Shown here: positions 8,539-17,435 of the stretch, one piece after another
Numbering within the stretch: position 1 is the first letter of the stretch
Layout: every line of letters begins with the position of its first letter
Assembly (NCBI GenBank): GCA_905233465.1
Contig: CAJOEI010000023.1
Location: forward strand, 1-46,859
Origin: an uncultured Bacteroidaceae bacterium
Lineage (GTDB): Bacteria; Bacteroidota; Bacteroidia; Bacteroidales; Bacteroidaceae
Reading direction: 5' to 3'
DNA length: 46,859 nucleotides
Notes under the pieces: model-generated
Databases searched by the model: none
Told to the model about the DNA's origin: nothing
Seen by the model: the letters and a program-made list of their open reading frames with translations, nothing else
Made by a program: the position numbers and the translations under genes

Positions 8539-9417
8539 TTGACAAACGCATTATTTACCATAGACGGGCTGCGATGCTCGTATGACAAATCCTATCGTGA
8601 GGGTCTCTCGCGTGTGGTGCTCGAGATTCACCACCTCTGCATCGAGCGTGGTCACAAGGTGTTCATTGTCGGCGAGTCGGGTATAGGCAAGAGCACCATA
8701 CTCGAGACGTTGGGCATGATGAATAACACCATCGTGCCTGATGCCACGTCACCACGCTTCCTGTTTCACACAGCCGATGGTCATGACGTGGACCTCATTG
8801 AACTGTGGCTTGCAGGCGACGCAGCCCTCTCGCGTTTCCGCCGCGACCACTACAGCTTCATCTTCCAGAGCACCAATCTCATGCCGGCCTTCACGGCTTT
8901 TGAGAATGTGGCTTTCACGCGTATGCTACAGGGTTACTCGCGTGCTGAATGCATGGAGCGCACACGACAGGTGCTTGCCGACCTCGGCCTCGACCATATA
9001 GATGAGCATCGCATGGTGTACGAACTCTCTGGCGGTCAGCAACAGCGTCTGGCCTTTGCCCGCGCCATATTGCCGGACTTCACCGTGCTTTTCGGCGACG
9101 AACCCACTGGTAATCTCGACCCAGACAATGCTGAGCGCGTGATGCGCATCATTGCCAACAAGCTGGATGCACAGGCTGGTGCCACGGCCATCATCGTGAG
9201 CCACGACATGCATCTGGCCACCACATTCGCTGATGTCATCATCAAGATACGCAAGGCTGTGCGCCCCAAGCTGCACGACACCGACGAAGACATCACATAC
9301 GGAATCATTGACGAGGACTGTGTGTTCCGTCCTGCCGCCGGCAGCCGTGCCAAATGGCAGGGTAGCGGCATGACACTGACACAGCCCGAACTGGAAGAAT
9401 ATTTAAGAAAGAAATAA
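8539..9417 (+). CDS. ABC transporter ATP-binding protein (MacB/LolD type), TTG start
   Basis: The 292-residue ATPase contains all core motifs: Walker A (GESGIGKS, 45-52), Q-loop (FIFQS, Q110), signature (LSGGQ, 163-167), Walker B (TVLFGDE, 182-188) with D-loop GNLD, and H-switch (VSHD, H222). It is longer than usual (~230) because of an insert of about 25 residues between Walker A and the Q-loop and a C-terminal tail of about 60. The start is TTG at 8539: an in-frame stop lies at 8533-8535, and the first ATG would come only after Walker A. It is followed 8 bases later by its permease. The neighbourhood suggests it powers an envelope machine and not simple import. It is not the MacB-type ATPase of the operon at 19965. 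Confidence 0.9.
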   Translation: MTNALFTIDGLRCSYDKSYREGLSRVVLEIHHLCIERGHKVFIVGESGIGKSTILETLGMMNNTIVPDATSPRFLFHTADGHDVDLIELWLAGDAALSRFRRDHYSFIFQSTNLMPAFTAFENVAFTRMLQGYSRAECMERTRQVLADLGLDHIDEHRMVYELSGGQQQRLAFARAILPDFTVLFGDEPTGNLDPDNAERVMRIIANKLDAQAGATAIIVSHDMHLATTFADVIIKIRKAVRPKLHDTDEDITYGIIDEDCVFRPAAGSRAKWQGSGMTLTQPELEEYLRKK

Positions 9418-9425
9418 TCTCGCGT

Positions 9426-11066
9426 ATGCATCTGTTAGGAGAACACCAACGTCTGCTCATGCGGCGCGAGAGCCGCATAGTACTTGGCCCGCGTGCTGTC
9501 AATCTGTGGCTGCTTGTCATCGTGCTCACAGCCACCTTCTTCGCCATAGCTTTCTCGGCTGGCAGCATGGACTATCTCGATGTGAAGATGAACGATCCCT
9601 GGACCAACTGGGTGAACATACATCGTGATGCCTCGCTTGAGAAGATAGGGCAGTTGCGCACAGCACTGGCCGACTCCGTGGTGCATAATGGTGACACTAC
9701 GGCTGTGTCGGACATCTATCACTTTGATGCTGTGCAGACCGAGATAGAGGCATCTATGGACATGATAGCCGTCAACGGCAACAAACCTCTCTTCCGCTCA
9801 CTTTACTACGAAGACCTCTCCAGCGACCTCATCGCCTCCATCCTCAGCACCAGCAACGTCATTGATGGAGCTGCCATACCTCACGACAGCATAGCACCGA
9901 CGTCTTTGGGTCTCATTATCACCATGAAGACGCTCGAACACATGGGCTACACACGTGATGCGCTTCCATGTTATGTCAGCTGTGCAGTGAAGGCCGTCGG
10001 TGCAGACACGCTTGGGTTTGAGCTGTCAAGAGACAGTTACATGCGTGCTCCTTTGCCCGTGCTTGCCGTGGTGCGTCGTTTGCCCATGAATATGGATCTC
10101 GTGGCATCGAAGTATTTCTACGAACAGTACCACGATGACATGGATGAGAAGCCATTCAACATGACGCTCGACGACAGCTATGCTCGCGAGCTTCGTTTCT
10201 TCGTCCCGTCATCAGTCACCGACTTCGAGTCCGTGGCCATGAGCCTTATCCCTGACACATTGCGTACCTCACCGTGGGTGGGACTCTCCGAGGATGAGGT
10301 GCAGGCCAGACTGAGAACATGGTGCCCAGGCAATATCTGGAAAGTTGATGTCGGCGACGGTGCTACGCCACTTGCTGTGGTCAAGGCTGTCGAGCAGGCC
10401 ATACTCCGCCATTATGATGGCGCGGGTGTTGAACGCATCATCAGCTATCGCGAGAGCAAGAAGGAAGCCATCATGGCTAATATGGCTTCTGTTGGTGGCA
10501 CCAGATGGCAACGTGCCTCAACTAACGACGATGTCATCTCGGTACACTTCCTGCGCCTTGACTCCATACGCCCCTTCGAGAAGTTTGTTTGGGACACGGC
10601 CGAGTTAGAGATAGAGATGACACAGGTGCAGTCCAAGGAGAACTTCAGTGCCGTCAGCGTCATGGGCACCATCTTATCGGCCGCGATGATTGTCTTCTCC
10701 ATCACGTGCATCATTATCTTCATCGCCAATATGCTGCAGAGCTATTTCCAGAAGGTGCGACGCAACCTGGGAACATTCAAGGCTTTCGGTATCTCCACGT
10801 CCGAGCTTATGCGCGTTTATACCATTATCATCATCTGTATTGTGACAGGCGCGTTGGCCATTGCCCTTGCTCTGACATGGGGCACGGAAGGAACATTGCA
10901 GTTGCTTGGCTGTCTCAAAGACGGCGAATACAGCTGGCTCCACCTGTGGAACATACGTACCTTCGTGGCTATCGCCATCATCCTCGTGGCCACTGTGGTC
11001 ACAGTGGTTGTGGTACTACGTCGCTTGTTGCGCCAGACACCAGGCGACCTCATCTATGACAGATAA
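9426..11066 (+). CDS. FtsX/MacB-type ABC transporter permease with large periplasmic domain
   Basis: The 546-residue protein has a first membrane helix at ~26-46, a large extracytoplasmic domain (~47-405), and three C-terminal helices (~413-440, 460-485, 508-530). The motif NLGTFKAFGIS after the second helix is the coupling-loop region typical of FtsX/MacB permeases (compare LG-LKA-G-S). Four-helix permeases of this type act by mechanotransmission: ATP hydrolysis in the cytoplasm moves the periplasmic domain to act on lipoproteins, exported proteins or peptidoglycan enzymes. The periplasmic domain is larger than in MacB and I do not recognise it. The neighbours (TssR-like protein upstream, lipoproteins and barrels around) make envelope proteins the likely clients, by inference. 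Confidence 0.85.
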   Translation: MHLLGEHQRLLMRRESRIVLGPRAVNLWLLVIVLTATFFAIAFSAGSMDYLDVKMNDPWTNWVNIHRDASLEKIGQLRTALADSVVHNGDTTAVSDIYHFDAVQTEIEASMDMIAVNGNKPLFRSLYYEDLSSDLIASILSTSNVIDGAAIPHDSIAPTSLGLIITMKTLEHMGYTRDALPCYVSCAVKAVGADTLGFELSRDSYMRAPLPVLAVVRRLPMNMDLVASKYFYEQYHDDMDEKPFNMTLDDSYARELRFFVPSSVTDFESVAMSLIPDTLRTSPWVGLSEDEVQARLRTWCPGNIWKVDVGDGATPLAVVKAVEQAILRHYDGAGVERIISYRESKKEAIMANMASVGGTRWQRASTNDDVISVHFLRLDSIRPFEKFVWDTAELEIEMTQVQSKENFSAVSVMGTILSAAMIVFSITCIIIFIANMLQSYFQKVRRNLGTFKAFGISTSELMRVYTIIIICIVTGALAIALALTWGTEGTLQLLGCLKDGEYSWLHLWNIRTFVAIAIILVATVVTVVVVLRRLLRQTPGDLIYDR

Positions 11067-11082
11067 TCTTTAAACATATTAT

Positions 11083-12357
11083 ATGAAACGCAAAATCCTA
11101 ACATTGTTCCTCACCTGTCTTGTCGCGCCGTGGGCAGCAGCTCAGCAGTTTGATGTCGACAGCATCAGCTACCGAGTCCTCTCGCCCGAGCAGCAGACAG
11201 CTGAGATTACGCGTGTGGACATCCATCAATCCGATTTGCAGCTGCCCTCGCAGGTAAGCTATCAGGACAATGTCTACACCGTCACGTCAATTGCCGACTG
11301 GGCACTCAACGACTGTGCCGAGATCAACAGCATCGTCGTCCCGGCCACCGTAACCACAATCGGTGAGAAAGCCTTTATGGGATGTCTTGCCCTGCGCTCT
11401 ATACGCGTGGAGAGCGGCAATCCTATTTATGATTCTCGCGATGCATGTATGGCTGTCGTACGTACCGCCGACAATACACTTGTCGTGGGTGGCGCCAACA
11501 CCGAGATACCACAGTCTGTCACGGCCATCGGCAGCTACGCATTCTGCTCGCGTTTAGAGCTCAGCACAATGGTGTTGCCAGAGACCATAACCAGCATCGG
11601 CGAATATGCCTTCAAGGGTTGTACCAACCTGTCGCTCATCAATATCCCCGACGGCATGCGCACATCCCATATCGGTGAAGGTGCTTTTGAGGGTTGCACC
11701 AGCCTGACGCTGCCTGACAAGATTGCCAAGAGCAAGGCTATGGGCAAGACCGAACCAGCAAGCTCGAGAGAGACATCCGAGAACTCCAGCAGCACCAGTA
11801 GGTCTGCCAAAGCATCATCTTCCACCCCCGACGAGGAGAAGAAGGTTGTCATTGGTCCGCGTGTAGGCGTGAACCTGGCTTCGGCATCGTTCAGCGACTA
11901 TAGCGGTTCCACCTCATCGCGCATCGGTTTCCAGCTGGGCTTGGGTGTAGACCTCAACCTGACATCGGTCTTCGGCCTCTCCACAGGCTTGTTCTTCACT
12001 CAGAAGGGATATAAGTACAGCCAACTGGCATCCAACACCACAGCCTCGGCCTCGATGATACAACTGCCCGTGCTGCTGGCGGTGCGCTTCGGCCCGTGGC
12101 GCACGGCACAGGTGCGCATCGGCGTTGGCCCATACGCCGCTTTTGCCGTAGGAGGCAAGATCAAGACCGAGTTCCCGGCGTCAAACGATGCTATAGACCG
12201 ACCTTTCTCCGACAGCTTCGGTAGCCTCGATGCAGGCATCACGGCTGGCGTTGGAGCAACGTTTGCCCGTCACATCACCCTTGATGTGCGCTACGAACTC
12301 GGATTGTCGAAATACAAGAATCGCAATCTTGGCATCACTTTAGGATATAACTTCTAA
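11083..12357 (+). CDS. BspA-like leucine-rich repeat protein fused to an outer-membrane barrel
   Basis: The 424-residue product has a signal peptide (to ~20), then BspA-type (LRR_5) repeats at ~60-205 with the typical core SIGEYAFKGCTNL / TIGEKAFMGCLAL / HIGEGAFEGCTSL. A Ser-rich linker follows (~210-255, TSENSSSTSRSAKASSS). Residues ~258-424 form a small barrel of the PorT-like family (VIGPRVGVNLASASF, GFQLGLGVDLNL, LGITLGYNF with terminal Phe). BspA-like repeats usually mediate binding to host proteins or other cells and are normally surface anchored by other means. Here they sit on the N-terminal side of a barrel, hence possibly in the periplasm. The gene follows the permease by 16 bases. 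Confidence 0.85.
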   Translation: MKRKILTLFLTCLVAPWAAAQQFDVDSISYRVLSPEQQTAEITRVDIHQSDLQLPSQVSYQDNVYTVTSIADWALNDCAEINSIVVPATVTTIGEKAFMGCLALRSIRVESGNPIYDSRDACMAVVRTADNTLVVGGANTEIPQSVTAIGSYAFCSRLELSTMVLPETITSIGEYAFKGCTNLSLINIPDGMRTSHIGEGAFEGCTSLTLPDKIAKSKAMGKTEPASSRETSENSSSTSRSAKASSSTPDEEKKVVIGPRVGVNLASASFSDYSGSTSSRIGFQLGLGVDLNLTSVFGLSTGLFFTQKGYKYSQLASNTTASASMIQLPVLLAVRFGPWRTAQVRIGVGPYAAFAVGGKIKTEFPASNDAIDRPFSDSFGSLDAGITAGVGATFARHITLDVRYELGLSKYKNRNLGITLGYNF

Positions 12358-12379
12358 CCACCCTATACTTCAGACTATT

Positions 12380-14311
12380 ATGCTACGTAAGTTAATATAC
12401 TACTTCAATATCATCGGCCTGCTCGTCTGCATCGCTTGTCTGGGCTTCAGCGCCTGTTCGGGCGACGGAATGCCCTACGTCGGCGTTGAGTGGGAGGCAG
12501 GCCTCACGGATGCTACCGGCACAATACCTGCCGAAGGCCTGCAAACACGACTCAATATCAGTCTTGATGGCGATTACAACGTCAAATGGCAAATCACCGT
12601 GCCGGACTGGATAGACTGTGAACGCAGCGGCGTGGCACATCGTGGCACCAACGAGGTGCCCATCACCATCTCTGCCAACAATACCAACGCAACGCGTAGC
12701 GGCACGTTGGAAATCCACATGGCTGGCGAGACAAAAACTATCTCACTCACACAGTTGTCGCGCAGGCAACCCATCGTATCGCCTACAAAGCTGTACTTTA
12801 AGGCCGAAGGTGGCGGACCCCAGAGTGTCACCGTCAACTACAACGGCACATGGAGCGTTAGCTGCGATGCCAGCTGGCTCGAAGTGCAGAAGACATCTAC
12901 CGGAATAGACGTTTATGCTGCTGAAAATATTGAGGATGATGCACGCTCGGCAACCATCGTCATAACTGCTGACGGGCAGCCAGTGGAGATTAATGTCACA
13001 CAGGAGGGTGCCATAGATCCAAACCCCACAGTACTCTCAGCTGATCCTTTATCCATCAGTTTCCCAACGGCCGGTGGCACGGAGTCCATTACTCTTAAGG
13101 CCAATGAAGCATGGCAACTCGCTGCTAAGCCTGATTGGATAACATCTGTTTCGCCAAGTGAGGGCGGCACGGGCCGCAAGGCGGTTTACATAACTGCCGC
13201 GCCAAATCCCAATGCAGAGACGCGTACCGGTATAGTTTCCTTCACTACTACAGGAGAGCAATCATACACATGCAATGTTGAGGTACGACAGGGCGGAACA
13301 GCGCCTTATCTGAATATAACTCCTACGACTTGCAATACGATTCCATCCGAAGGCGACACGAGGAAGTTCACTGTCGACACCAATGTCAGCACATACGAGG
13401 CTACTGTTAATCAATCTTGGATTACAGTTACCAAGAATGGAAAAGAGGTCACTATCAAAGTTGCAGCCAACACCAGCACCACAGAGCGTTATGGCAAGTT
13501 GACGGTGTCTGCCACAGGTTGCAACCCAGTGTCTGTGGACATCACCCAAGCTGGCGCTACGCCTCAGACCGATCCCAGCATCACCTGCCCCAATGTCAGC
13601 GGCACAATAGTCTTCGATGCTAAGGGTGGCACGCCTACCACAATCAATGTTGTCGCTAATGTAAGCTGGAAGATACAGAGCAAACCAGCTTGGATAAACG
13701 TCAGTGGCCAGACATCCGGCACCAACAACAGCCAGCCGCGCAGTGATGAGCGCTATTCGTTCACCGCTACAGCCACGGAAAACACCACCACCGACGAGCG
13801 CAGCGGCCAGATAATACTCCAAGCCATAGACTATCCAGACTGCAAGTTCACCATCAATGTCCGCCAGATGGCACAAAGCAGTGTGGACCGCGATGACTAC
13901 GACCCAGAACAGGATCTCGACCAGAGCAGCAGCCAGCAGGATGTATTCAGCCTCGGCGATGGCACAACGTCAACCAAAACGTTCAACGATGTGCCCGCAG
14001 CAGGAACAACAATGATGGTGCAAGTTAAGTGTTCTGGTGGCTGGCAAGCTACATCAAACTACGCTGGAGCTTGCTCATTAGGTCTGACGGACACCAATGC
14101 CACGGCAAAGACGATCACACATAGCGGCAATGCCAACCTTTATCTGAACGTTTCCGCCAACACTTCCACCTCTCCGCGCACGGCCACCGTGACCATTGAG
14201 CACACACCGCAGGGCGGAACAAAGAAAACCATCACCCTCATCGTCAACCAGCTGGCAGCCGAAGGCTCGTCCTTCGACCGCGAAGGCTATGATGATGACA
14301 AACAAATATAA
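12380..14311 (+). CDS. Multi-BACON lipoprotein
   Basis: The 643-residue lipoprotein has its lipobox at LGFSAC (Cys26). The mature part is a chain of about five or six BACON modules of 80-95 residues, each with a W-x-W-type core (YNGTWSVSCDASWLEV, NEAWQLAAKPDWITSV, VNQSWITVTK, NVSWKIQSKPAWINVS) and a closing V-T-QxG strand (VTQEGA, VRQGGT, ITQAGA). A last sandwich at ~530-630 ends in LIVNQLA. BACON chains in Bacteroidales act as spacer or binding stalks. The first visible gene of the window has the same modules, so the operon carries BACON proteins at both ends. It is 22 bases after the LRR-barrel gene and 6 before the next lipoprotein. Confidence 0.85.
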   Translation: MLRKLIYYFNIIGLLVCIACLGFSACSGDGMPYVGVEWEAGLTDATGTIPAEGLQTRLNISLDGDYNVKWQITVPDWIDCERSGVAHRGTNEVPITISANNTNATRSGTLEIHMAGETKTISLTQLSRRQPIVSPTKLYFKAEGGGPQSVTVNYNGTWSVSCDASWLEVQKTSTGIDVYAAENIEDDARSATIVITADGQPVEINVTQEGAIDPNPTVLSADPLSISFPTAGGTESITLKANEAWQLAAKPDWITSVSPSEGGTGRKAVYITAAPNPNAETRTGIVSFTTTGEQSYTCNVEVRQGGTAPYLNITPTTCNTIPSEGDTRKFTVDTNVSTYEATVNQSWITVTKNGKEVTIKVAANTSTTERYGKLTVSATGCNPVSVDITQAGATPQTDPSITCPNVSGTIVFDAKGGTPTTINVVANVSWKIQSKPAWINVSGQTSGTNNSQPRSDERYSFTATATENTTTDERSGQIILQAIDYPDCKFTINVRQMAQSSVDRDDYDPEQDLDQSSSQQDVFSLGDGTTSTKTFNDVPAAGTTMMVQVKCSGGWQATSNYAGACSLGLTDTNATAKTITHSGNANLYLNVSANTSTSPRTATVTIEHTPQGGTKKTITLIVNQLAAEGSSFDREGYDDDKQI

Positions 14312-14317
14312 TCCACT

Positions 14318-15886
14318 ATGAGACACAAAATATCATTCCTCCTCTCTGCTGCCATTCTCTTGTTGGCAGCATGCACGGCCGACGATGTGCAGCTCACGCC
14401 TGATGCGTCTGCCCCACAGGGTGACATCATTGGTGCAACACTGCAGTTCGATTGTGCATACCCCTCGGCTTACGACGATGCCACCGATACCCGTGCCGCA
14501 GAGCAGTGGCAAACGGGCAACGTGATTTTCATACGCTTCAAGAAGGCAGATGGCACTCTGGCCGCACACGGAACTGCCACCCGTCAGTCCAACGGCACAT
14601 GGACGTTGGATATGTCGAATCCGGGTATTGATAGTGGAGCATGTGAAGTCTACTTCTTCACCAAATACAGTGGCTACAATAGCTACAGTGACCCAGTTCT
14701 GACCTTCAATCTACATGATGCAATGTCTTCAGATGTTACGTATTCTGGTGAAGGGACGTTTGCTCGGTCAAATGCTACAAACTATATCGTCAGGGCCAAC
14801 CTCGCGCCCATGACATGCCGGATTCGTTTCCAGGGAGATGTCACATCTACAGTTAGTGTACTCAGCTCTTCGGAGTTCGTTTATCTGATGAAATACACAA
14901 AATCAAATATGGATTATGAAGCTGCTCAGCAAAATCTGACGCTCAGTGGCTCACCTGCACGTACCAACTACATCTATCCGTTGCTGTCTGGTAATGATGA
15001 CAATATTAATATTGACATCGAATATGCAGGCACGAAATACTCACGTACGGTGACTAAAGCTCAACTGCAGAAGTCCAATGGCAAATGGGAGTCATGCCTC
15101 ATTAAGCTTCCAACAAGCGGGAACCTCAATGGTTGGAAAAAAGAGCAAGAAATTAATAACGACTTGAAGATAAATCTTGTAGATGTAGTAACATTCAAGA
15201 CAGATATTCTATTCTGTGTTGAGAGAACGAATGCAAACGTCAAATCATTCCGCCATTATATATGTCTAACTACAGAATCCAGAGATGCTGCATTAAGTAA
15301 ACTATCTCAACAGCCTTTAAATGAAGACGAAGGCAGTGAGGTTCTTGAGGATTTTCTCTATGGAATATCAAATAATGCATCTCCTGGAACAGATTATAAT
15401 ATATATTTCCAAGCGTATGATGCAAGTGGCAATGCGGGCCCGATATCTGTTGCAACAGTCAGCACGCTGCCCAATTCTGCACCATATATCTATCTGCAGA
15501 ATCGCATAGCAGACCGTTCGGAAATATGGACGAGCCTGCGAAATGGCGCAACCAAATTCTATGTCATAGATTTTCCTGGATATACATATTATCAATTTGA
15601 TCCTGTGGTGTTGGCACATTATATGTATTGTAATATCCAAGCCTACGGTAGGGCTTCTTACACTGGTGATATCACTGTTACCAATGACGGAGACACTCAT
15701 TCTTATATTTTCATTGCCAGCTCTAATGAATATCCGTTGGCACAATACACGTCCATGCACTATCCGGCTAAGTCTGGCGAAGCACCGCGTCGTACACCTT
15801 GGCAAGAGAACAACATCGAGACTAAGACAGTCAAGTTAAGGAAACTTCCTGATGGAGTTATAAATAGCATCTCCTCTAACAAATAA
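14318..15886 (+). CDS. Fimbrillin-like lipoprotein
   Basis: The 522-residue product has a lipobox (LLLAAC, Cys19). Residues ~30-275 read as a fimbrillin-like beta-sandwich: DTRAAEQWQTGNVIFIRFK matches the usual TRA..W..GD.I pattern of Bacteroidales major/minor fimbrillins. Near ~275 the motif LIKLPTSGNLNGWKKE corresponds to the same place in the next protein (LALPTTDNYNDNNWEKE), so these two genes are paralogues over their first ~270 residues. The rest (~280-522) is a different domain, and the DNA there (roughly 14880-15650) is visibly more AT-rich, which suggests a swapped or acquired C-terminal half. It is possibly a subunit of a surface pilus or an accessory tip protein. Confidence 0.7.
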   Translation: MRHKISFLLSAAILLLAACTADDVQLTPDASAPQGDIIGATLQFDCAYPSAYDDATDTRAAEQWQTGNVIFIRFKKADGTLAAHGTATRQSNGTWTLDMSNPGIDSGACEVYFFTKYSGYNSYSDPVLTFNLHDAMSSDVTYSGEGTFARSNATNYIVRANLAPMTCRIRFQGDVTSTVSVLSSSEFVYLMKYTKSNMDYEAAQQNLTLSGSPARTNYIYPLLSGNDDNINIDIEYAGTKYSRTVTKAQLQKSNGKWESCLIKLPTSGNLNGWKKEQEINNDLKINLVDVVTFKTDILFCVERTNANVKSFRHYICLTTESRDAALSKLSQQPLNEDEGSEVLEDFLYGISNNASPGTDYNIYFQAYDASGNAGPISVATVSTLPNSAPYIYLQNRIADRSEIWTSLRNGATKFYVIDFPGYTYYQFDPVVLAHYMYCNIQAYGRASYTGDITVTNDGDTHSYIFIASSNEYPLAQYTSMHYPAKSGEAPRRTPWQENNIETKTVKLRKLPDGVINSISSNK

Positions 15887-15900
15887 ATTCTCCAACAGCC

Positions 15901-17052
15901 ATGACACATATATTCAATATTTTGCGCCGCATGGCGCTGGCCACCCTGTCGGGCGTGGCGCTGTTAGCCGCTTGCACGGCCGAAGAAGTTGTGCCCGAAG
16001 CCGTGAGTGGGGCAGGGGACGAGGCCAAGACCTACACCTATCGCGCATATATCGATGCCGCACCGCCGACCTTCGACGGTGATGCCACCACGCGCGCTGG
16101 AGCACAGTGGAACAACGGTCAGAAGATCTTCTTCTATGCAGCAGGTGTTTGTGCCGCTGCAACATACGATGCTACCACTGGCAGCTGGGTAATTACATCA
16201 AAGCAACAGTTGCCAACGACCAACAACGCAACCGTCACAGCCCATCACTTCGTGGACTTCGACAACTACATCAACGACGGTTTTGGAGTTCAGACTTCAT
16301 ATCGCACGCAGTGGTACTGCGACCAAGCTGCTAAGTTTACGCATCGTGAGGGTGAAGCTGTTTACCTTACGACACACCTCAAACCCAACACCTTCCGCAT
16401 GCGCTTCACCGGCACGCCAGGCACACAGTTCACGCTGTCTGCAGAAACTGGTTTCCAGTATCTGGCTAATGTTGTCGACGTGGCCGTAAGCCCATACACC
16501 GAAGACCTGCAGCTCACCATCGGGAATGACGGCTACAGCGAGTATGTCTACGCTGTGCCGTCCGACGAACAGCGTACACTTGTCATCACGAGTGCCGACA
16601 ACACCTATCGCCGCACATTGCCTGCATCGGTTTTCCAGAGGGGCAAGACCTCGCGTCTCGCACTGCCTACGACAGACAACTACAACGACAACAACTGGGA
16701 GAAAGAGACTTCGGACACACCCAATCCCGACTATCCTGACGGACCGTATCTGATACCCGTCACACCACAAGAGACTACCATCACTGTGGGCCAGAGCGTT
16801 CGCTTAGAGGTAGAAGGCAGCAATCCAAACCGTTTTTCATGGCAACGTCCTCAATGGACTCAGGTGGATGCGAACGGTAACTTTATAAAGAATTTGCAGC
16901 GTTCAGAATACTTCGTTACACTGTATCCCACTCCAGCAGGCACCTACTACTACAAGGTCGTCGTACCATTCATTCTTATCGAGCAAGTAGGACAAGAAAA
17001 CTATGGTGTGCCAGAACGCAGCCTGACCTTCACCGTTCATGTGGTGCAGTAA
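15901..17052 (+). CDS. Fimbrillin-like lipoprotein, shorter paralogue
   Basis: The 383-residue lipoprotein has a lipobox ALLAAC (Cys25) and begins, like its neighbour, LAACTA-[DE]-[DE]-V. Residues ~40-280 carry the fimbrillin-like pattern TTRAGAQWNNGQKIFFYA and the joint motif NNWEKE. The C-terminal ~100 residues (TPQETTITVGQSVRLEVEG ... SLTFTVHVVQ) look like an Ig-like domain. It is the last gene of the plus-strand run that begins before the window; after it come a dispersed 191-bp repeat and a new promoter. It lies 14 bases after its paralogue, which suggests a duplication followed by exchange of the C-terminal domain. Confidence 0.7.
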   Translation: MTHIFNILRRMALATLSGVALLAACTAEEVVPEAVSGAGDEAKTYTYRAYIDAAPPTFDGDATTRAGAQWNNGQKIFFYAAGVCAAATYDATTGSWVITSKQQLPTTNNATVTAHHFVDFDNYINDGFGVQTSYRTQWYCDQAAKFTHREGEAVYLTTHLKPNTFRMRFTGTPGTQFTLSAETGFQYLANVVDVAVSPYTEDLQLTIGNDGYSEYVYAVPSDEQRTLVITSADNTYRRTLPASVFQRGKTSRLALPTTDNYNDNNWEKETSDTPNPDYPDGPYLIPVTPQETTITVGQSVRLEVEGSNPNRFSWQRPQWTQVDANGNFIKNLQRSEYFVTLYPTPAGTYYYKVVVPFILIEQVGQENYGVPERSLTFTVHVVQ

Positions 17053-17081
17053 GATTTGTGTTACTGTGTAATTTATTACAG

Positions 17082-17272
17082 ATGAAGTAGTTATCTTTTT
17101 TAACATTTTAGCGGTAAAAGGCCCGGGCGTTAGCGGTTGACCATCCAGGAGGTTTACACTATAACATCCGGGCCTTTCATGTAAATCTTCCAGGATCATT
17201 TTCCGCCAACCCCCGGATGTTTTCATGCCAACATGTGGATGTTTGGGTCCAAACCTCCGGATGTTGCAAAAG
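17082..17272. repeat. Dispersed 191-bp intergenic repeat, copy 1
   Basis: This copy matches 32439-32629 over exactly the same length, with 17 differences counted by eye (about 91% identity) and no gaps. It contains a perfect 10-bp dyad, AAAGGCCCGG (17117-17126) and CCGGGCCTTT (17168-17177), conserved in both copies, plus several CGGATGTT words. On the minus strand both copies keep a short open frame (MKTSGGWR..., RPGCYSVNLLDGQPLTPG). It fills most of the 380-base gap between the envelope operon and the efflux operon. Confidence 0.8.
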
Positions 17273-17387
17273 TGTGTTGTTGATGCTATAGAAGCTTTGT
17301 GACTATAGAGGCTATTGTCAATGTTAAATCACCTTAAAGGGTTTAAACTTTAGAGGGCGTGAGCCGTCTGAAATGACGAAAAACGTT

Positions 17388-17395
17388 TAACTTTG
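17388..17395 (+). promoter_or_regulatory. Bacteroidota-type -7 promoter box for the efflux operon
   Basis: TAACTTTG matches the TAnnTTTG consensus and lies 40 bases before the tolC-like start codon, in the gap after the 191-bp repeat. No good -33 TTTG is seen at the usual distance. Confidence 0.6.
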
Positions 17396-17435
17396 CAGCT
17401 GCAAGTATAGCAACCCAATCAATCAACATACATAA

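Noticed and set aside
6193..11066. A type VI secretion locus
   Set aside because: Only a TssR-like gene is present; no sheath (TssB/C), Hcp, VgrG, ClpV or baseplate gene is recognisable in the window.
16903..17226. Minus-strand gene covering the 191-bp repeat, copy 1
   Set aside because: The frame runs into the antisense of the lipoprotein gene; only the repeat part is shared with copy 2, so it is treated as a repeat with a possible mini-frame.
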